A DNA stretch of 64,000 nucleotides from Lachnospiraceae bacterium (GTDB taxonomy: Bacteria > Bacillota > Clostridia > Lachnospirales > Lachnospiraceae), in NCBI GenBank assembly GCA_016283575.1, contig JAEEND010000022.1, positions 62,001 through 126,000 on the forward strand, read 5' to 3'. The notes under the pieces were generated by a model that ran no database searches, was not told where the DNA came from, and saw only the letters and a program-made list of their open reading frames with translations. This document shows, in pieces, positions 9,595 through 18,664 of this stretch; positions within the stretch are counted from its first letter, which is position 1, and each line of letters starts with the position of its first letter. The translations under genes were made by a program, and so were the position numbers.

Positions 9595-11031
9595 ATGGCA
9601 GAAGTTGTAAAGAAACCCATCGGCATAACCGAAACCGTTCTTCGTGATGCTCATCAGAGTCTTATCGCTACAAGAATGCCCACCGAGATTATGCTTCCTA
9701 TTTTGGATAAAATTGACAAAGTAGGCTATCACTCAGTTGAATGCTGGGGCGGTGCTACTTTCGATGCTTCTCTCAGATTCTTAAAAGAAGATCCCTGGGA
9801 AAGACTTCGTAAAATCAGAGACGGTCTTAAGAATACAAAGACCCAGATGTTATTCAGAGGACAGAACATTTTAGGTTACCGTCCTTACGCTGATGACGTT
9901 GTATATGCTTTCGTTGAAAAGTCCATTGCCAACGGTATCGACGTAATCAGAATTTTTGACTGCCTTAACGATATCAGAAACCTTCAGGCAGCCGTTGATG
10001 CTACCAATAAGATCAAGAAGCAGGAAGGAAGAGGAGAATCTCAGATCGCTCTTTCTTATACACTTGGTGATGCTTATACTCTTGAGTATTGGGCAGACAT
10101 GGCTAAGAAGATTGAAGAAATGGGTGCAGATTCCATCTGTATCAAAGATATGGCAGGCTTACTTGTTCCTTACAAGGCAGCTGAACTTGTTAAGACATTA
10201 AAGGAAAGCACAAAGCTTCCTATTCAGTTACATACTCACTATACTTCAGGTGTTGCTTCCATGACCTACTTAAAGGCAGTAGAAGCAGGTGTAGACGTAA
10301 TTGACTGTGCAATCAGTCCTTTCGCTCTCGGTACATCACAGCCTGCAACAGAAGTTATGGTTGAAACCTTCAAGGGTACCGAATATGATACAGGCTTTGA
10401 TCAGAACTTACTTGCTGAAATCGCTGATTACTTCACACCTTACAGAGAAGAATGTTTAAAGAGCGGACTTATGAGCACCAAGGTTCTCGGTGTTAACATT
10501 AAGACCCTTCTTTACCAGGTACCCGGCGGTATGCTCAGTAACATGGTATCTCAGTTAAAAGAACAGCATGCTGAAGATAAGTATCGTGAAGTGCTTGAAG
10601 AGATCCCCAGAGTTCGTAAGGACTGTGGTGAACCCCCTCTTGTTACACCTTCTTCACAGATTGTTGGTACACAGGCTATCTTCAATGTACTTATGGGTGA
10701 AAGATATAAGATGGCTACAGGAGAATTCAAGGATCTTCTCCGTGGTAACTACGGACAGACCGTTAAGCCCATGAACCAGGAAGTAATCGATAAGGTTATT
10801 CCCGGTGAAAAGCGTTCAACAGCTCGTTCTGCTGAAGCAACAGGCCATGATAAGCCCGAACTTGAATCCATCGAAGCAGAAATGAAGCAGTACAAGGAAC
10901 AGGAAGAAGACGTACTTTCTTATGCATTGTTCCCTCAGGTTGCTACAGACTTCTTCAAGTATCGTAACGCACAGAAGACCAAGGTTGATGTTACCGTTGC
11001 AGATGCCAAGAATGGTGCTTACCCTGTATAA
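9595..11031 (+). CDS. Oxaloacetate decarboxylase alpha / 5S-like carboxyltransferase, no fused biotinyl domain
   Basis: ITETVLRDAHQSLIATRM, VECWGGATFDASLRFLKEDPWERLRKIR, MLFRGQNILGYRPYADDVV, LHTHYTSG; ends before any biotinyl domain. Confidence 0.93.
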   Translation: MAEVVKKPIGITETVLRDAHQSLIATRMPTEIMLPILDKIDKVGYHSVECWGGATFDASLRFLKEDPWERLRKIRDGLKNTKTQMLFRGQNILGYRPYADDVVYAFVEKSIANGIDVIRIFDCLNDIRNLQAAVDATNKIKKQEGRGESQIALSYTLGDAYTLEYWADMAKKIEEMGADSICIKDMAGLLVPYKAAELVKTLKESTKLPIQLHTHYTSGVASMTYLKAVEAGVDVIDCAISPFALGTSQPATEVMVETFKGTEYDTGFDQNLLAEIADYFTPYREECLKSGLMSTKVLGVNIKTLLYQVPGGMLSNMVSQLKEQHAEDKYREVLEEIPRVRKDCGEPPLVTPSSQIVGTQAIFNVLMGERYKMATGEFKDLLRGNYGQTVKPMNQEVIDKVIPGEKRSTARSAEATGHDKPELESIEAEMKQYKEQEEDVLSYALFPQVATDFFKYRNAQKTKVDVTVADAKNGAYPV

Positions 11032-11048
11032 TCTTTAGATTTTACTTA

Positions 11049-11082
11049 AAAAGGTCGCAAACACTTGCGGCCTTTTTTTTGT
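11049..11082 (+). terminator. Terminator of the decarboxylase operon
   Basis: aaaggtcgcaa-acac-ttgcggcctttttttt. Confidence 0.88.
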
Positions 11083-11123
11083 TCATATATAATAACAGGT
11101 GTTCTTAAACATTGGAGGTAATT

Positions 11124-11672
11124 ATGTCCCGGTTAGAAACAATCAGCAAAGATACCATAAAAGAATCGGCTTTTTCCCTTGCCAAAGAAAAGGGTGTATC
11201 CGAAGTTACGGCAAGAAAGCTTGCAGCCAAAATAGGTTGCTCGACTCAGCCGATCTTCAGAAAATATGAAAACATGGAAGACCTGTTAAAGGATGTTTTC
11301 GATGATTCTTTAAAATACTTTGATGATTTTTATTTGAATTTTGAGAAGAACAGTCCCATACCCTTTGTTAATCTGGGACTTTGCTATATTTCTTTTGCGG
11401 AAAAAGAAAAAGAACTGTTTACGGATCTGTTTATGAAAAAGAATATTTACGGCCATAACATGTACAGCCTGTTAAACGGAAGAACCGGAGCCGTAGTCAG
11501 TGAAATGAACAAAGCCCGTGAAGAAGGTTGCAAAAATACCGAGGATGTATTTATGAAAATGTGGATCCTCATTCACGGTGCTGCATGTATGACAGTTACC
11601 GGTGACTATGATCTGACACAGAGCCAGACAAGGCTTCAGTTGGAAAGTGCTTATAAGGCTTTTGCGAGGTAG
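11124..11672 (+). CDS. TetR-family-like transcriptional regulator
   Basis: N-terminal HTH (IKESAFSLAKEKGVSEVTARKLAAKIGCSTQPIFRKYENMEDLLKDVF). ATG 11124 with ggaggt RBS. Confidence 0.8.
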   Translation: MSRLETISKDTIKESAFSLAKEKGVSEVTARKLAAKIGCSTQPIFRKYENMEDLLKDVFDDSLKYFDDFYLNFEKNSPIPFVNLGLCYISFAEKEKELFTDLFMKKNIYGHNMYSLLNGRTGAVVSEMNKAREEGCKNTEDVFMKMWILIHGAACMTVTGDYDLTQSQTRLQLESAYKAFAR

Positions 11673-11677
11673 ACGAT

Positions 11678-12601
11678 TTGGAAGAACAAAAAGATATTTT
11701 ATCAAGGATAAATGAAAAATTTTCGATTTTAAGTAAAGGACAGAGGCTTATTGCTTCTTTTGTCATCGATCACTACGATCAGGCTGTATTTATGACAGCG
11801 GCAAAACTCGGTGAGACAGTGGGAGTAAGTGAATCAACGGTTGTTCGTTTTGCGGTCACTCTTGATTATGACGGATTCCCGGAATTCAGTAAGGCTCTTG
11901 AAAATTTTTACAAAAACCGCATGAATTCAGTTCAGAAGGTGAATGCCAAATACGGAAAAAGCTCACAGTCGGAAGTCTTAAATTCCGTATTAAAGGCAGA
12001 TATCGAAAAGATTCAGGATACAATTGAAAATATCGACGTTGATGCATTTGAACTTGCCATTGATATTATTTTGAATGCAAAAAAAATCTATATCGTCGGT
12101 ATCAGATCCTGTGAACCTTTGGCAGAGTTTTTGCAGTTTTATTTAAATATGATCCGTCAGGATGTTTATCTTATTAAGACCACCAGCGCTAGCGAAATTT
12201 TTGAACAGATGATAAGAGTCGATGAAAAAGACTGCGTAATCGGTATAAGCTTTCCCAGATACTCCATGCGTACTCTTAAGGCCATGGAATTTGCAACAGA
12301 CAGAAATGCCAAAGTAATTACCATTACGGATTCCATCCATTCGCCCATGAATCTATATTCTTCCTGTAATCTGCTGGCTCGTTCCGATATGGTTTCGATC
12401 GTAGATTCACTGGTTGCTCCTTTGTCGGTTATTAATGCCCTTGTGGTAGCTCTCTGCTTAAAGAGACCCAAGGATGTTAAGGCCAATCTTGAAAACCTTG
12501 AATCTGCATGGAGTAATTATCAGGTTTATCTTAATGATGAGATCAATTTCATTGATGATGAACCCATACTCAATTATTCCCTTAAGAAAGAAGAGGATTA
12601 A
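11678..12601 (+). CDS. MurR/RpiR-family regulator with SIS domain
   Basis: LSKGQRLIASFVIDHYDQAVFMTAAKLGETVGVSESTVVRFAVTLDYDGFPEF HTH; SIS-type KIYIVGIRSCEPLAEFLQFYLNMI. TTG start. Confidence 0.9.
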   Translation: MEEQKDILSRINEKFSILSKGQRLIASFVIDHYDQAVFMTAAKLGETVGVSESTVVRFAVTLDYDGFPEFSKALENFYKNRMNSVQKVNAKYGKSSQSEVLNSVLKADIEKIQDTIENIDVDAFELAIDIILNAKKIYIVGIRSCEPLAEFLQFYLNMIRQDVYLIKTTSASEIFEQMIRVDEKDCVIGISFPRYSMRTLKAMEFATDRNAKVITITDSIHSPMNLYSSCNLLARSDMVSIVDSLVAPLSVINALVVALCLKRPKDVKANLENLESAWSNYQVYLNDEINFIDDEPILNYSLKKEED

Positions 12602-13827
12602 TGAAAGTAATTGTTATTGGCGGAGGTGCCGCAGGCAGCATGGCAGCCATTAATGCCGCTGGCAGTGGCGCCGATGTCACATTAATTGAAAAAAATGAAA
12701 AGATAGGAAAGAAAATATATATAACGGGGAAAGGTCGTTGCAATGTGACCAATTCTTCCGATGCGGATGTTTTCTTTAAAAATGTAAACAGAAATTCCAA
12801 ATTCTTATATTCAAGCTTTTATAACTTCGATAATTTCAGCGTAATGCGTTTTTTTGAAGATCACGGATGCCCCCTTAAGGAAGAGCGCGGAAACAGGGTA
12901 TTTCCGGTATCGGATCATTCTTCAGATATAATTAAGACTCTCACCAATGTCTTAAAAGAATCCGGTGTTAAGATATTATTTAATACATGCGTTAAGGATT
13001 TGATAGTAGAAGAAGGTGTCGTTAAAGGCGTTATCTTAAGTGATGAAAAGAAGCTATTTTCTGACCGTGTTATTGTTGCAACAGGGGGTGTTTCTTATCC
13101 CATGACGGGTTCGGACGGCGACGGTTACAGATTTGCCAAAGAAACAGGCCATGATCTTAAAGAGCCGGAAGCTTCTCTTATACCGATTATTCCGAAGGAA
13201 GATTTTTATAAGGAGCTCCAGGGATTAAGTTTAAAAAATGTAAAACTTACCCTTTTTGATAACAACAAAAAGATTTATGAGGAAATGGGTGAAATGATGT
13301 TTGCTCATTTCGGCTTGACCGGTCCTTTGATATTGACAGTCAGTACAAAGATGACCTTTAAAGACAGATCAAAGCCTCATGAATATAAATTGCTTCTTGA
13401 CTTAAAGCCCGCGCTTTCAAAAGAAATGCTTGATGAACGCCTTCTTAAGGATTTTGGCAAAAATATAAATAAGGCATTTAAAAATTCGCTTGATGAACTC
13501 CTTCCCAAAAACCTTATTCCCGTTATTATTGAATTATCCGGGATCGATCCCATGAAACAGGTGAATGAGATCACAAGAGAAGAGAGAAGAGAATTTGTTG
13601 AATTAATGAAGAATGTTTCTTTTACCCCGGTTGCCTTAAGGCCCATAAGTGAAGCGATCATTACAAAAGGCGGGGTTTCCGTAAAAGATATCAATCCATC
13701 AACAATGGAATCAAAGAAAATAAAGAATCTGTATTTTGCAGGGGAGGTTATCGATGTTGATGCCATGACAGGCGGCTTCAATCTTCAGATTGCCTGGTCC
13801 ACGGGATTTCTTGCAGGTACGATCTAA
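12601..13827 (+). CDS. HI0933/YhiN-family FAD-dependent oxidoreductase
   Basis: VIGGGAAGSMAAINAAGSGADVTLIEKNEKIGKKIYITGKGRCNVTN; C-terminal LYFAGEVIDVDAMTGGFNLQIAWSTG. Confidence 0.94.
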   Translation: MKVIVIGGGAAGSMAAINAAGSGADVTLIEKNEKIGKKIYITGKGRCNVTNSSDADVFFKNVNRNSKFLYSSFYNFDNFSVMRFFEDHGCPLKEERGNRVFPVSDHSSDIIKTLTNVLKESGVKILFNTCVKDLIVEEGVVKGVILSDEKKLFSDRVIVATGGVSYPMTGSDGDGYRFAKETGHDLKEPEASLIPIIPKEDFYKELQGLSLKNVKLTLFDNNKKIYEEMGEMMFAHFGLTGPLILTVSTKMTFKDRSKPHEYKLLLDLKPALSKEMLDERLLKDFGKNINKAFKNSLDELLPKNLIPVIIELSGIDPMKQVNEITREERREFVELMKNVSFTPVALRPISEAIITKGGVSVKDINPSTMESKKIKNLYFAGEVIDVDAMTGGFNLQIAWSTGFLAGTI

Positions 13828-13838
13828 AGGAGATAATT

Positions 13839-14504
13839 ATGAAACAGATTGCCATCGACGGTCCTGCAGGAGCAGGAAAAAGTACAATTGCCAAAGCGGT
13901 TTCAAAAGAGCTTCAGTTTGTTTATATCGATACCGGCGCCATGTATCGCGCCATCGGTTTATATGTCCTTAGAAACAATGTATCGAAGGATGATGAAGAA
14001 AATGTTGTAAAGCTTGCAAAATCATGCGATGTGACCATCTCATATGAAAACGGTGAGCAGGTTGTATCACTTAACGGTGAAAACGTTAACGGTTTTATAA
14101 GAACACCGGAAGTCGGAGAATATGCTTCAGCTATTTCCGTTTTTAAGGAAGTAAGAGAAAAGCTTGTATACTTACAGCAGGAGCTTGCAAAGACCACAAA
14201 TGTGGTAATGGACGGACGCGATATAGGATCTAAAGTATTACCCGATGCAACCCTTAAAGTTTATCTTGATGCGGATGTAAATGTTAGAGCAAAAAGAAGA
14301 TATGATGAACTTACATTAAAGGGTGAAAAGGTTGATCTTAAGGAACTTACCGAAGAAATGAAGGCTCGTGATTACAGGGATATGCACAGGGACAATTCCC
14401 CCCTTGTAAGAGTTCCGGATGCCAAATATGTTGACAGTTCCTATATGACTCCCGAGGAAGTTAAGGACAGGATCATTGAATTATACAGAGAGGCTGATAA
14501 GTAA
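13839..14504 (+). CDS. cmk: Cytidylate kinase
   Basis: IAIDGPAGAGKSTIAKAVSKEL, YIDTGAMYRAIGL, MDGRDIGSKVLPDA, RDYRDMHRDNSPL. Confidence 0.97.
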   Translation: MKQIAIDGPAGAGKSTIAKAVSKELQFVYIDTGAMYRAIGLYVLRNNVSKDDEENVVKLAKSCDVTISYENGEQVVSLNGENVNGFIRTPEVGEYASAISVFKEVREKLVYLQQELAKTTNVVMDGRDIGSKVLPDATLKVYLDADVNVRAKRRYDELTLKGEKVDLKELTEEMKARDYRDMHRDNSPLVRVPDAKYVDSSYMTPEEVKDRIIELYREADK

Positions 14505-15352
14505 TGAATTGTAAAGTGGGAGAGCATGCGGGATTCTGCTTTGGCGCCAACAGAGCGGTTGAATCTCTTGAAGATGCTTTAAAAGAGAATAAGCCCATAT
14601 ATACCTTCGGGCCTATTTTAAATAACGATATATTGGTTGAATCCTACAGAAAACGCGGAGTTACCGTGGTAGAGGATGTTGAGGAATTCGATAAGCTTGA
14701 AAAAGGAAAGATCATAATTAGATCTCACGGAGTGGGTCGTGACATCTACGAGCACCTTCTTGCAACAGGCTTTGAAATCTTCGATGCCACTTGTCCTTTT
14801 GTAAAAAGAATTCATCGAATTGTTGAAAAACAGAGTCAACTCGGTGACAAAATCGTAGTTGTCGGAAATCCCAATCATCCTGAAGTAATGGGTATTGTAG
14901 GATGGGCAGATGGGGATGCATATGTGGTTGAGAAGGAAGAAGATATAGACAAGTTAAATTTCGAAAAAAGCAACAAAATAACTCTTGTTTCCCAAACAAC
15001 CTTTAATCGTAATAAATTTCAAGAATTAGTTGAAATATTTGAAAAAAGAAGTTACAATATTGATGTTATGAATACAATATGCGACGCGACTAGGGTTCGA
15101 CAGGAAGAAGCCGATGCTCTTTCGAAAGAAGCCGATGTCATGATAGTCATAGGAGATAAAAAAAGTTCCAACAGTCGAAAGCTATATGACATATGCAAAG
15201 CAAATTGTGATCAGACATTCTTTATACAGACACTGGAGGACATCAAAGGCAGACTGAACGTGGTGTCAAATCTTGTGGGTATTACAGCCGGGGCTTCAAC
15301 CCCAAAATATATTATTGAGGAGGTTCAAAAATATGTCAGAAATGACTTTTGA
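14504..15352 (+). CDS. ispH: 4-hydroxy-3-methylbut-2-enyl diphosphate reductase
   Basis: EHAGFCFGANRAVE, YTFGPILNN, IIRSHGVG, DATCPFVKRIHRI, GNPNHPEVMGI, VSQTTFN, GITAGASTPKYIIEEV. Confidence 0.97.
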   Translation: MNCKVGEHAGFCFGANRAVESLEDALKENKPIYTFGPILNNDILVESYRKRGVTVVEDVEEFDKLEKGKIIIRSHGVGRDIYEHLLATGFEIFDATCPFVKRIHRIVEKQSQLGDKIVVVGNPNHPEVMGIVGWADGDAYVVEKEEDIDKLNFEKSNKITLVSQTTFNRNKFQELVEIFEKRSYNIDVMNTICDATRVRQEEADALSKEADVMIVIGDKKSSNSRKLYDICKANCDQTFFIQTLEDIKGRLNVVSNLVGITAGASTPKYIIEEVQKYVRNDF

Positions 15353-16478
15353 ACAGATGTTAGATGCATCATTTAAAACAATACATAATGGTGAGGTTGT
15401 TGAGGGTACTGTCATTGATGTAAAGCCCAACGAGATTATTCTTAACATTGGTTACAAATCAGATGGTATTTTAACCAAATATGAATATACAAATGAACCT
15501 AACGTTGACTTGACACAGGCAGTAAAGCTTGGCGACACCATGGAAGTTAAGGTATTAAAGGTTAACGACGGCGACGGACAGGTTCTTTTAACATACAAGA
15601 GAATTGCAGCTGAAAAAGGTTCCAAGAAGCTTGAAGAAGCATTTGAATCACAGGAAATCCTTAAATCCAAAGTTACTCAGGTACTTGAAGGCGGCATCTG
15701 TGTTGTAGTTGATGAAGTAAGAGTATTTATTCCCGCAAGTCTTGTTTCCGATACTTTTGAAAAGGATTTGAACAAGTATCTTGATCAGGAAATCGAATTT
15801 GTTATCAGAGAATACAATCCCAAGAAGCGTCGCTTTATCGGTGACAGAAAAGCAATCCTCGTTTCAAGAAAGTCTGAAGCTCAGGAAAAACTTCTTGCAA
15901 CAATCAAAGAAGGCGATGTAGTTGAAGGTACTGTAAAGAACGTTACAGACTTCGGCGTATTCGTTGATTTAGGCGGACTTGACGGACTTCTTCATATCTC
16001 AGAAATGAGCTGGGGAAGAGTTGAAAATCCCAAGAAGAATTACAAGACAGGTGATAAACTTAAGGTTCTTGTTAAAGAAATCTCTGAAAAGAAGATTGCA
16101 TTAAGCCTTAAGTTCAATGATACAAATCCCTGGGTTGGCGCAGAAAAGAAATATGCAGTAGGTTCAGTAGTAACCGGTAAGGTTATGAGAATGGCTGATT
16201 TCGGTGCTTTCGTTGAACTTGAGCCCGGTATCGATGCACTTCTTCATGTATCTCAGATCTCCAAGGATCACATCAAGAAGCCCGCTGATGTATTAAAGAT
16301 CGGCGATGAAATTACAGCTAAGGTTGTTGATTTCAATCTTGATGAGAATAAGATCAGCATTTCCATTAAGGCTTTAACAGCTCCCGAAGAAGAGAAGGAA
16401 GCTAAAGAAGAATCCGATGCAGATGTTGTTTCCGTAGATATAGAGAAAGCCATCAAGGAAGAAACTAAGGAAGATTAA
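15333..16478 (+). CDS. rpsA: 30S ribosomal protein S1 (four S1 domains)
   Basis: Repeated S1 motifs (VEGTVKNVTDFGVFVDLGGLDGLLHISEMSW; VTGKVMRMADFGAFVELEPGIDALLHVSQIS). ATG at 15333 with gaggagg RBS inside the ispH 3' end. Confidence 0.95.
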   Translation: MSEMTFEQMLDASFKTIHNGEVVEGTVIDVKPNEIILNIGYKSDGILTKYEYTNEPNVDLTQAVKLGDTMEVKVLKVNDGDGQVLLTYKRIAAEKGSKKLEEAFESQEILKSKVTQVLEGGICVVVDEVRVFIPASLVSDTFEKDLNKYLDQEIEFVIREYNPKKRRFIGDRKAILVSRKSEAQEKLLATIKEGDVVEGTVKNVTDFGVFVDLGGLDGLLHISEMSWGRVENPKKNYKTGDKLKVLVKEISEKKIALSLKFNDTNPWVGAEKKYAVGSVVTGKVMRMADFGAFVELEPGIDALLHVSQISKDHIKKPADVLKIGDEITAKVVDFNLDENKISISIKALTAPEEEKEAKEESDADVVSVDIEKAIKEETKED

Positions 16479-16517
16479 AGTAACATTAATTTGATGTTAT
16501 GTTATATTTTGTACATT

Positions 16518-16552
16518 ATAGGTAGTCATTGAACATGGCTACCTATTTTATT
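16518..16552 (+). terminator. Probable terminator after rpsA
   Basis: taggtagtca-ttgaaca-tggctaccta followed by tttta. Confidence 0.6.
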
Positions 16553-16570
16553 AAACAGTGAGGACATCTT

Positions 16571-17347
16571 ATGGTATACGACTACGAGTATTTTAAAAAG
16601 GCAATTTTTGACTTAACACAGATCGATTTGAATTCATATAAAGAAAAACAGATGAAGAGAAGGATCGATACACTTATTGCCAAGCATAAAGTCACAGGCT
16701 ATGAGAACTATGTTCAGTTGATTAAAACTGACAAGGAAAAGTTTGAAGAATTTGTATCATATTTAACCATTAACGTTTCTGAGTTTTACAGGAATCCCGA
16801 TCAGTGGGCATTAATGGATAAAGAGATAATCCCCGAGCTTATTTCAAAATTCGGAAAAAATTTAAAGATATGGAGTGCCGCATGCTCAACAGGTGATGAA
16901 CCGTACTCATTGGTAATGGCTCTCTCAAAGCATATTCCTTTAAATCAGATTAAGATTTTTGCAACAGATATCGATAAACAGATTCTTGAAAAAGCAAGAC
17001 TTGGTTTATATTCCGAAAAGAGTATCGAGAATGTGCCTGATGAGTTTAAAAAGAAATATTTTACTCAGATTGGGGGTTCATACAAGATTTCGGATGAAAT
17101 TAAATCCAGAGTTGAATTTAAGCAGCATAACCTGTTAAAAGATACATATCCTACAGGTGTTCATATGATCGTATGCAGAAACGTGCTTATTTATTTCACT
17201 GAAGAAGCTAAGGACGAAGTATTCAAGAAGTATTATGACTCACTTGCTCCCAAGGGAATTCTCTTTATAGGCAGCACGGAGCAGATAATCAATTATAAAG
17301 AAATCGGATATAATCGTAAGAATTCTTTTTATTATGATAAGCCATGA
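16571..17347 (+). CDS. cheR: CheR-type chemotaxis methyltransferase
   Basis: VSEFYRNPDQW, KIWSAACSTGDEPYSLVMAL, FATDIDKQILEKARLGLYS, HMIVCRNVLIYFTEEAKDEVF. Confidence 0.94.
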   Translation: MVYDYEYFKKAIFDLTQIDLNSYKEKQMKRRIDTLIAKHKVTGYENYVQLIKTDKEKFEEFVSYLTINVSEFYRNPDQWALMDKEIIPELISKFGKNLKIWSAACSTGDEPYSLVMALSKHIPLNQIKIFATDIDKQILEKARLGLYSEKSIENVPDEFKKKYFTQIGGSYKISDEIKSRVEFKQHNLLKDTYPTGVHMIVCRNVLIYFTEEAKDEVFKKYYDSLAPKGILFIGSTEQIINYKEIGYNRKNSFYYDKP

Positions 17348-17351
17348 GATT

Positions 17352-17388
17352 AAAAAGGCGAGGTTATTTACCTCGCCTTTTCTATATT
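17352..17388. terminator. Bidirectional terminator between convergent cheR and RNase H-like gene
   Basis: aaaaaggcgaggt-tattt-acctcgccttttc. Confidence 0.85.
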
Positions 17389-18497
17389 GCCATATGATTA
17401 AGTACGTGTGAAACATATTCAGAGAAGAGTTCTCTGTCGGTTCTTCGCTCATCCGTGAGTTCAAAAAATATTTCTTTTGAAGCATAATCCCTTTTAAAGA
17501 AGGGTGAAAACAGATCGCTCCATTCCGGAAGGTATTTTGAAACCTGTCTTGTGTAACAGTTCTCAGGCTTACATTTTTCCCTGTGTTCCTTATCCACAAA
17601 AGAAGCAACGGATTTATGAAGTGCACAGTCTTCATCGGGAAGATAATAATAGTCCTTGTAATTAGCATAGAAATATTTCATTTCTTCTTCGTAAAGAGGA
17701 ACTTTTACCATTCCCTGATTGCCGCCGCCGGCAAAGTAGCATTTGTCATAAAGAAAAGAAACGGTAAGCGGAAGAGCGGTGGGAAGATCAAATACCATCA
17801 ATACTTCCTGACAGTTGTTTCCTGCTTCGTCGGTATAGTAATTGGCGGCTACCTTGGTAACCTTTATTTTTTCTGAGAAAAGATCACTGAATGCAAGACT
17901 TGGAGTGATCTTTAACATTCCCTGAAGGTCATCGTAGTTGTGAAGTAAGAGTATTTTTCTTAATTCATCATCTTTATTCTTTACAAATGAATGATATATG
18001 CCGATCAGATCTCCGCCGGTAAATTTATCTTCTCGTTCGATTCCCATGAATCTTTCAACGGTTTTTTGCTTACAGTTTTCTAGCTTTAAGAAAGTCTTAT
18101 AGGGTGAAAGCCTTTTATATAAGTCTATTCCATTGAACTTTTCAAAATCGTATGGAAGATTATATTCTTTACATTTTGAAAGAATATAAGGTAAGTCGAA
18201 ATTGTTACCGTTAAAATGAATCAAATGCGTAAAGGATGCGGCAAAATCAAAGAATTCACGCAGCATTTCTTCTTCATCGGTATAGCTTTCCGCAAAAAAC
18301 TGCTTGGTGCACCATGTATCATTGTTAAAATATACAAGGCCGATCAAATATAAATTAGAGGATCTTGCGGTAAAGCCTGTGGTCTCAATATCAATGAACA
18401 GAATCTTATCTAAAGGCGCAATATCCTGCAGGGGATAATTTATTTTTAAATCTTTAATTGTATTTTCAAAAACAAGCATTTTTCTCCCCGCTTTCAT
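17382..18497 (-). CDS. Ribonuclease H-like / YprB-type exonuclease domain protein
   Basis: KILFIDIETTGFTARSSNLYLIGLVYF, THLIHFNGNNFDLPYILSKC, GGDLIGIYHSFVKNKDDELRKILLLHNYDDLQGM (DEDD-like acidic residues). Confidence 0.82.
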   Translation of the reverse strand: MKAGRKMLVFENTIKDLKINYPLQDIAPLDKILFIDIETTGFTARSSNLYLIGLVYFNNDTWCTKQFFAESYTDEEEMLREFFDFAASFTHLIHFNGNNFDLPYILSKCKEYNLPYDFEKFNGIDLYKRLSPYKTFLKLENCKQKTVERFMGIEREDKFTGGDLIGIYHSFVKNKDDELRKILLLHNYDDLQGMLKITPSLAFSDLFSEKIKVTKVAANYYTDEAGNNCQEVLMVFDLPTALPLTVSFLYDKCYFAGGGNQGMVKVPLYEEEMKYFYANYKDYYYLPDEDCALHKSVASFVDKEHREKCKPENCYTRQVSKYLPEWSDLFSPFFKRDYASKEIFFELTDERRTDRELFSEYVSHVLNHMAI

Positions 18498-18664
18498 TTA
18501 AATTTGGTAAACATATTTTACCATTTTATGATATTTACTACAATAAATCCGAACTAAAATAATACAGGAAATTTGCCTCATTTCTTTGACTTACATAGGT
18601 GATTATTGTATATTATTAAATGTAGAATTTTTCACATTTTATTGAGAGGTTGGTACTTTTCTAT

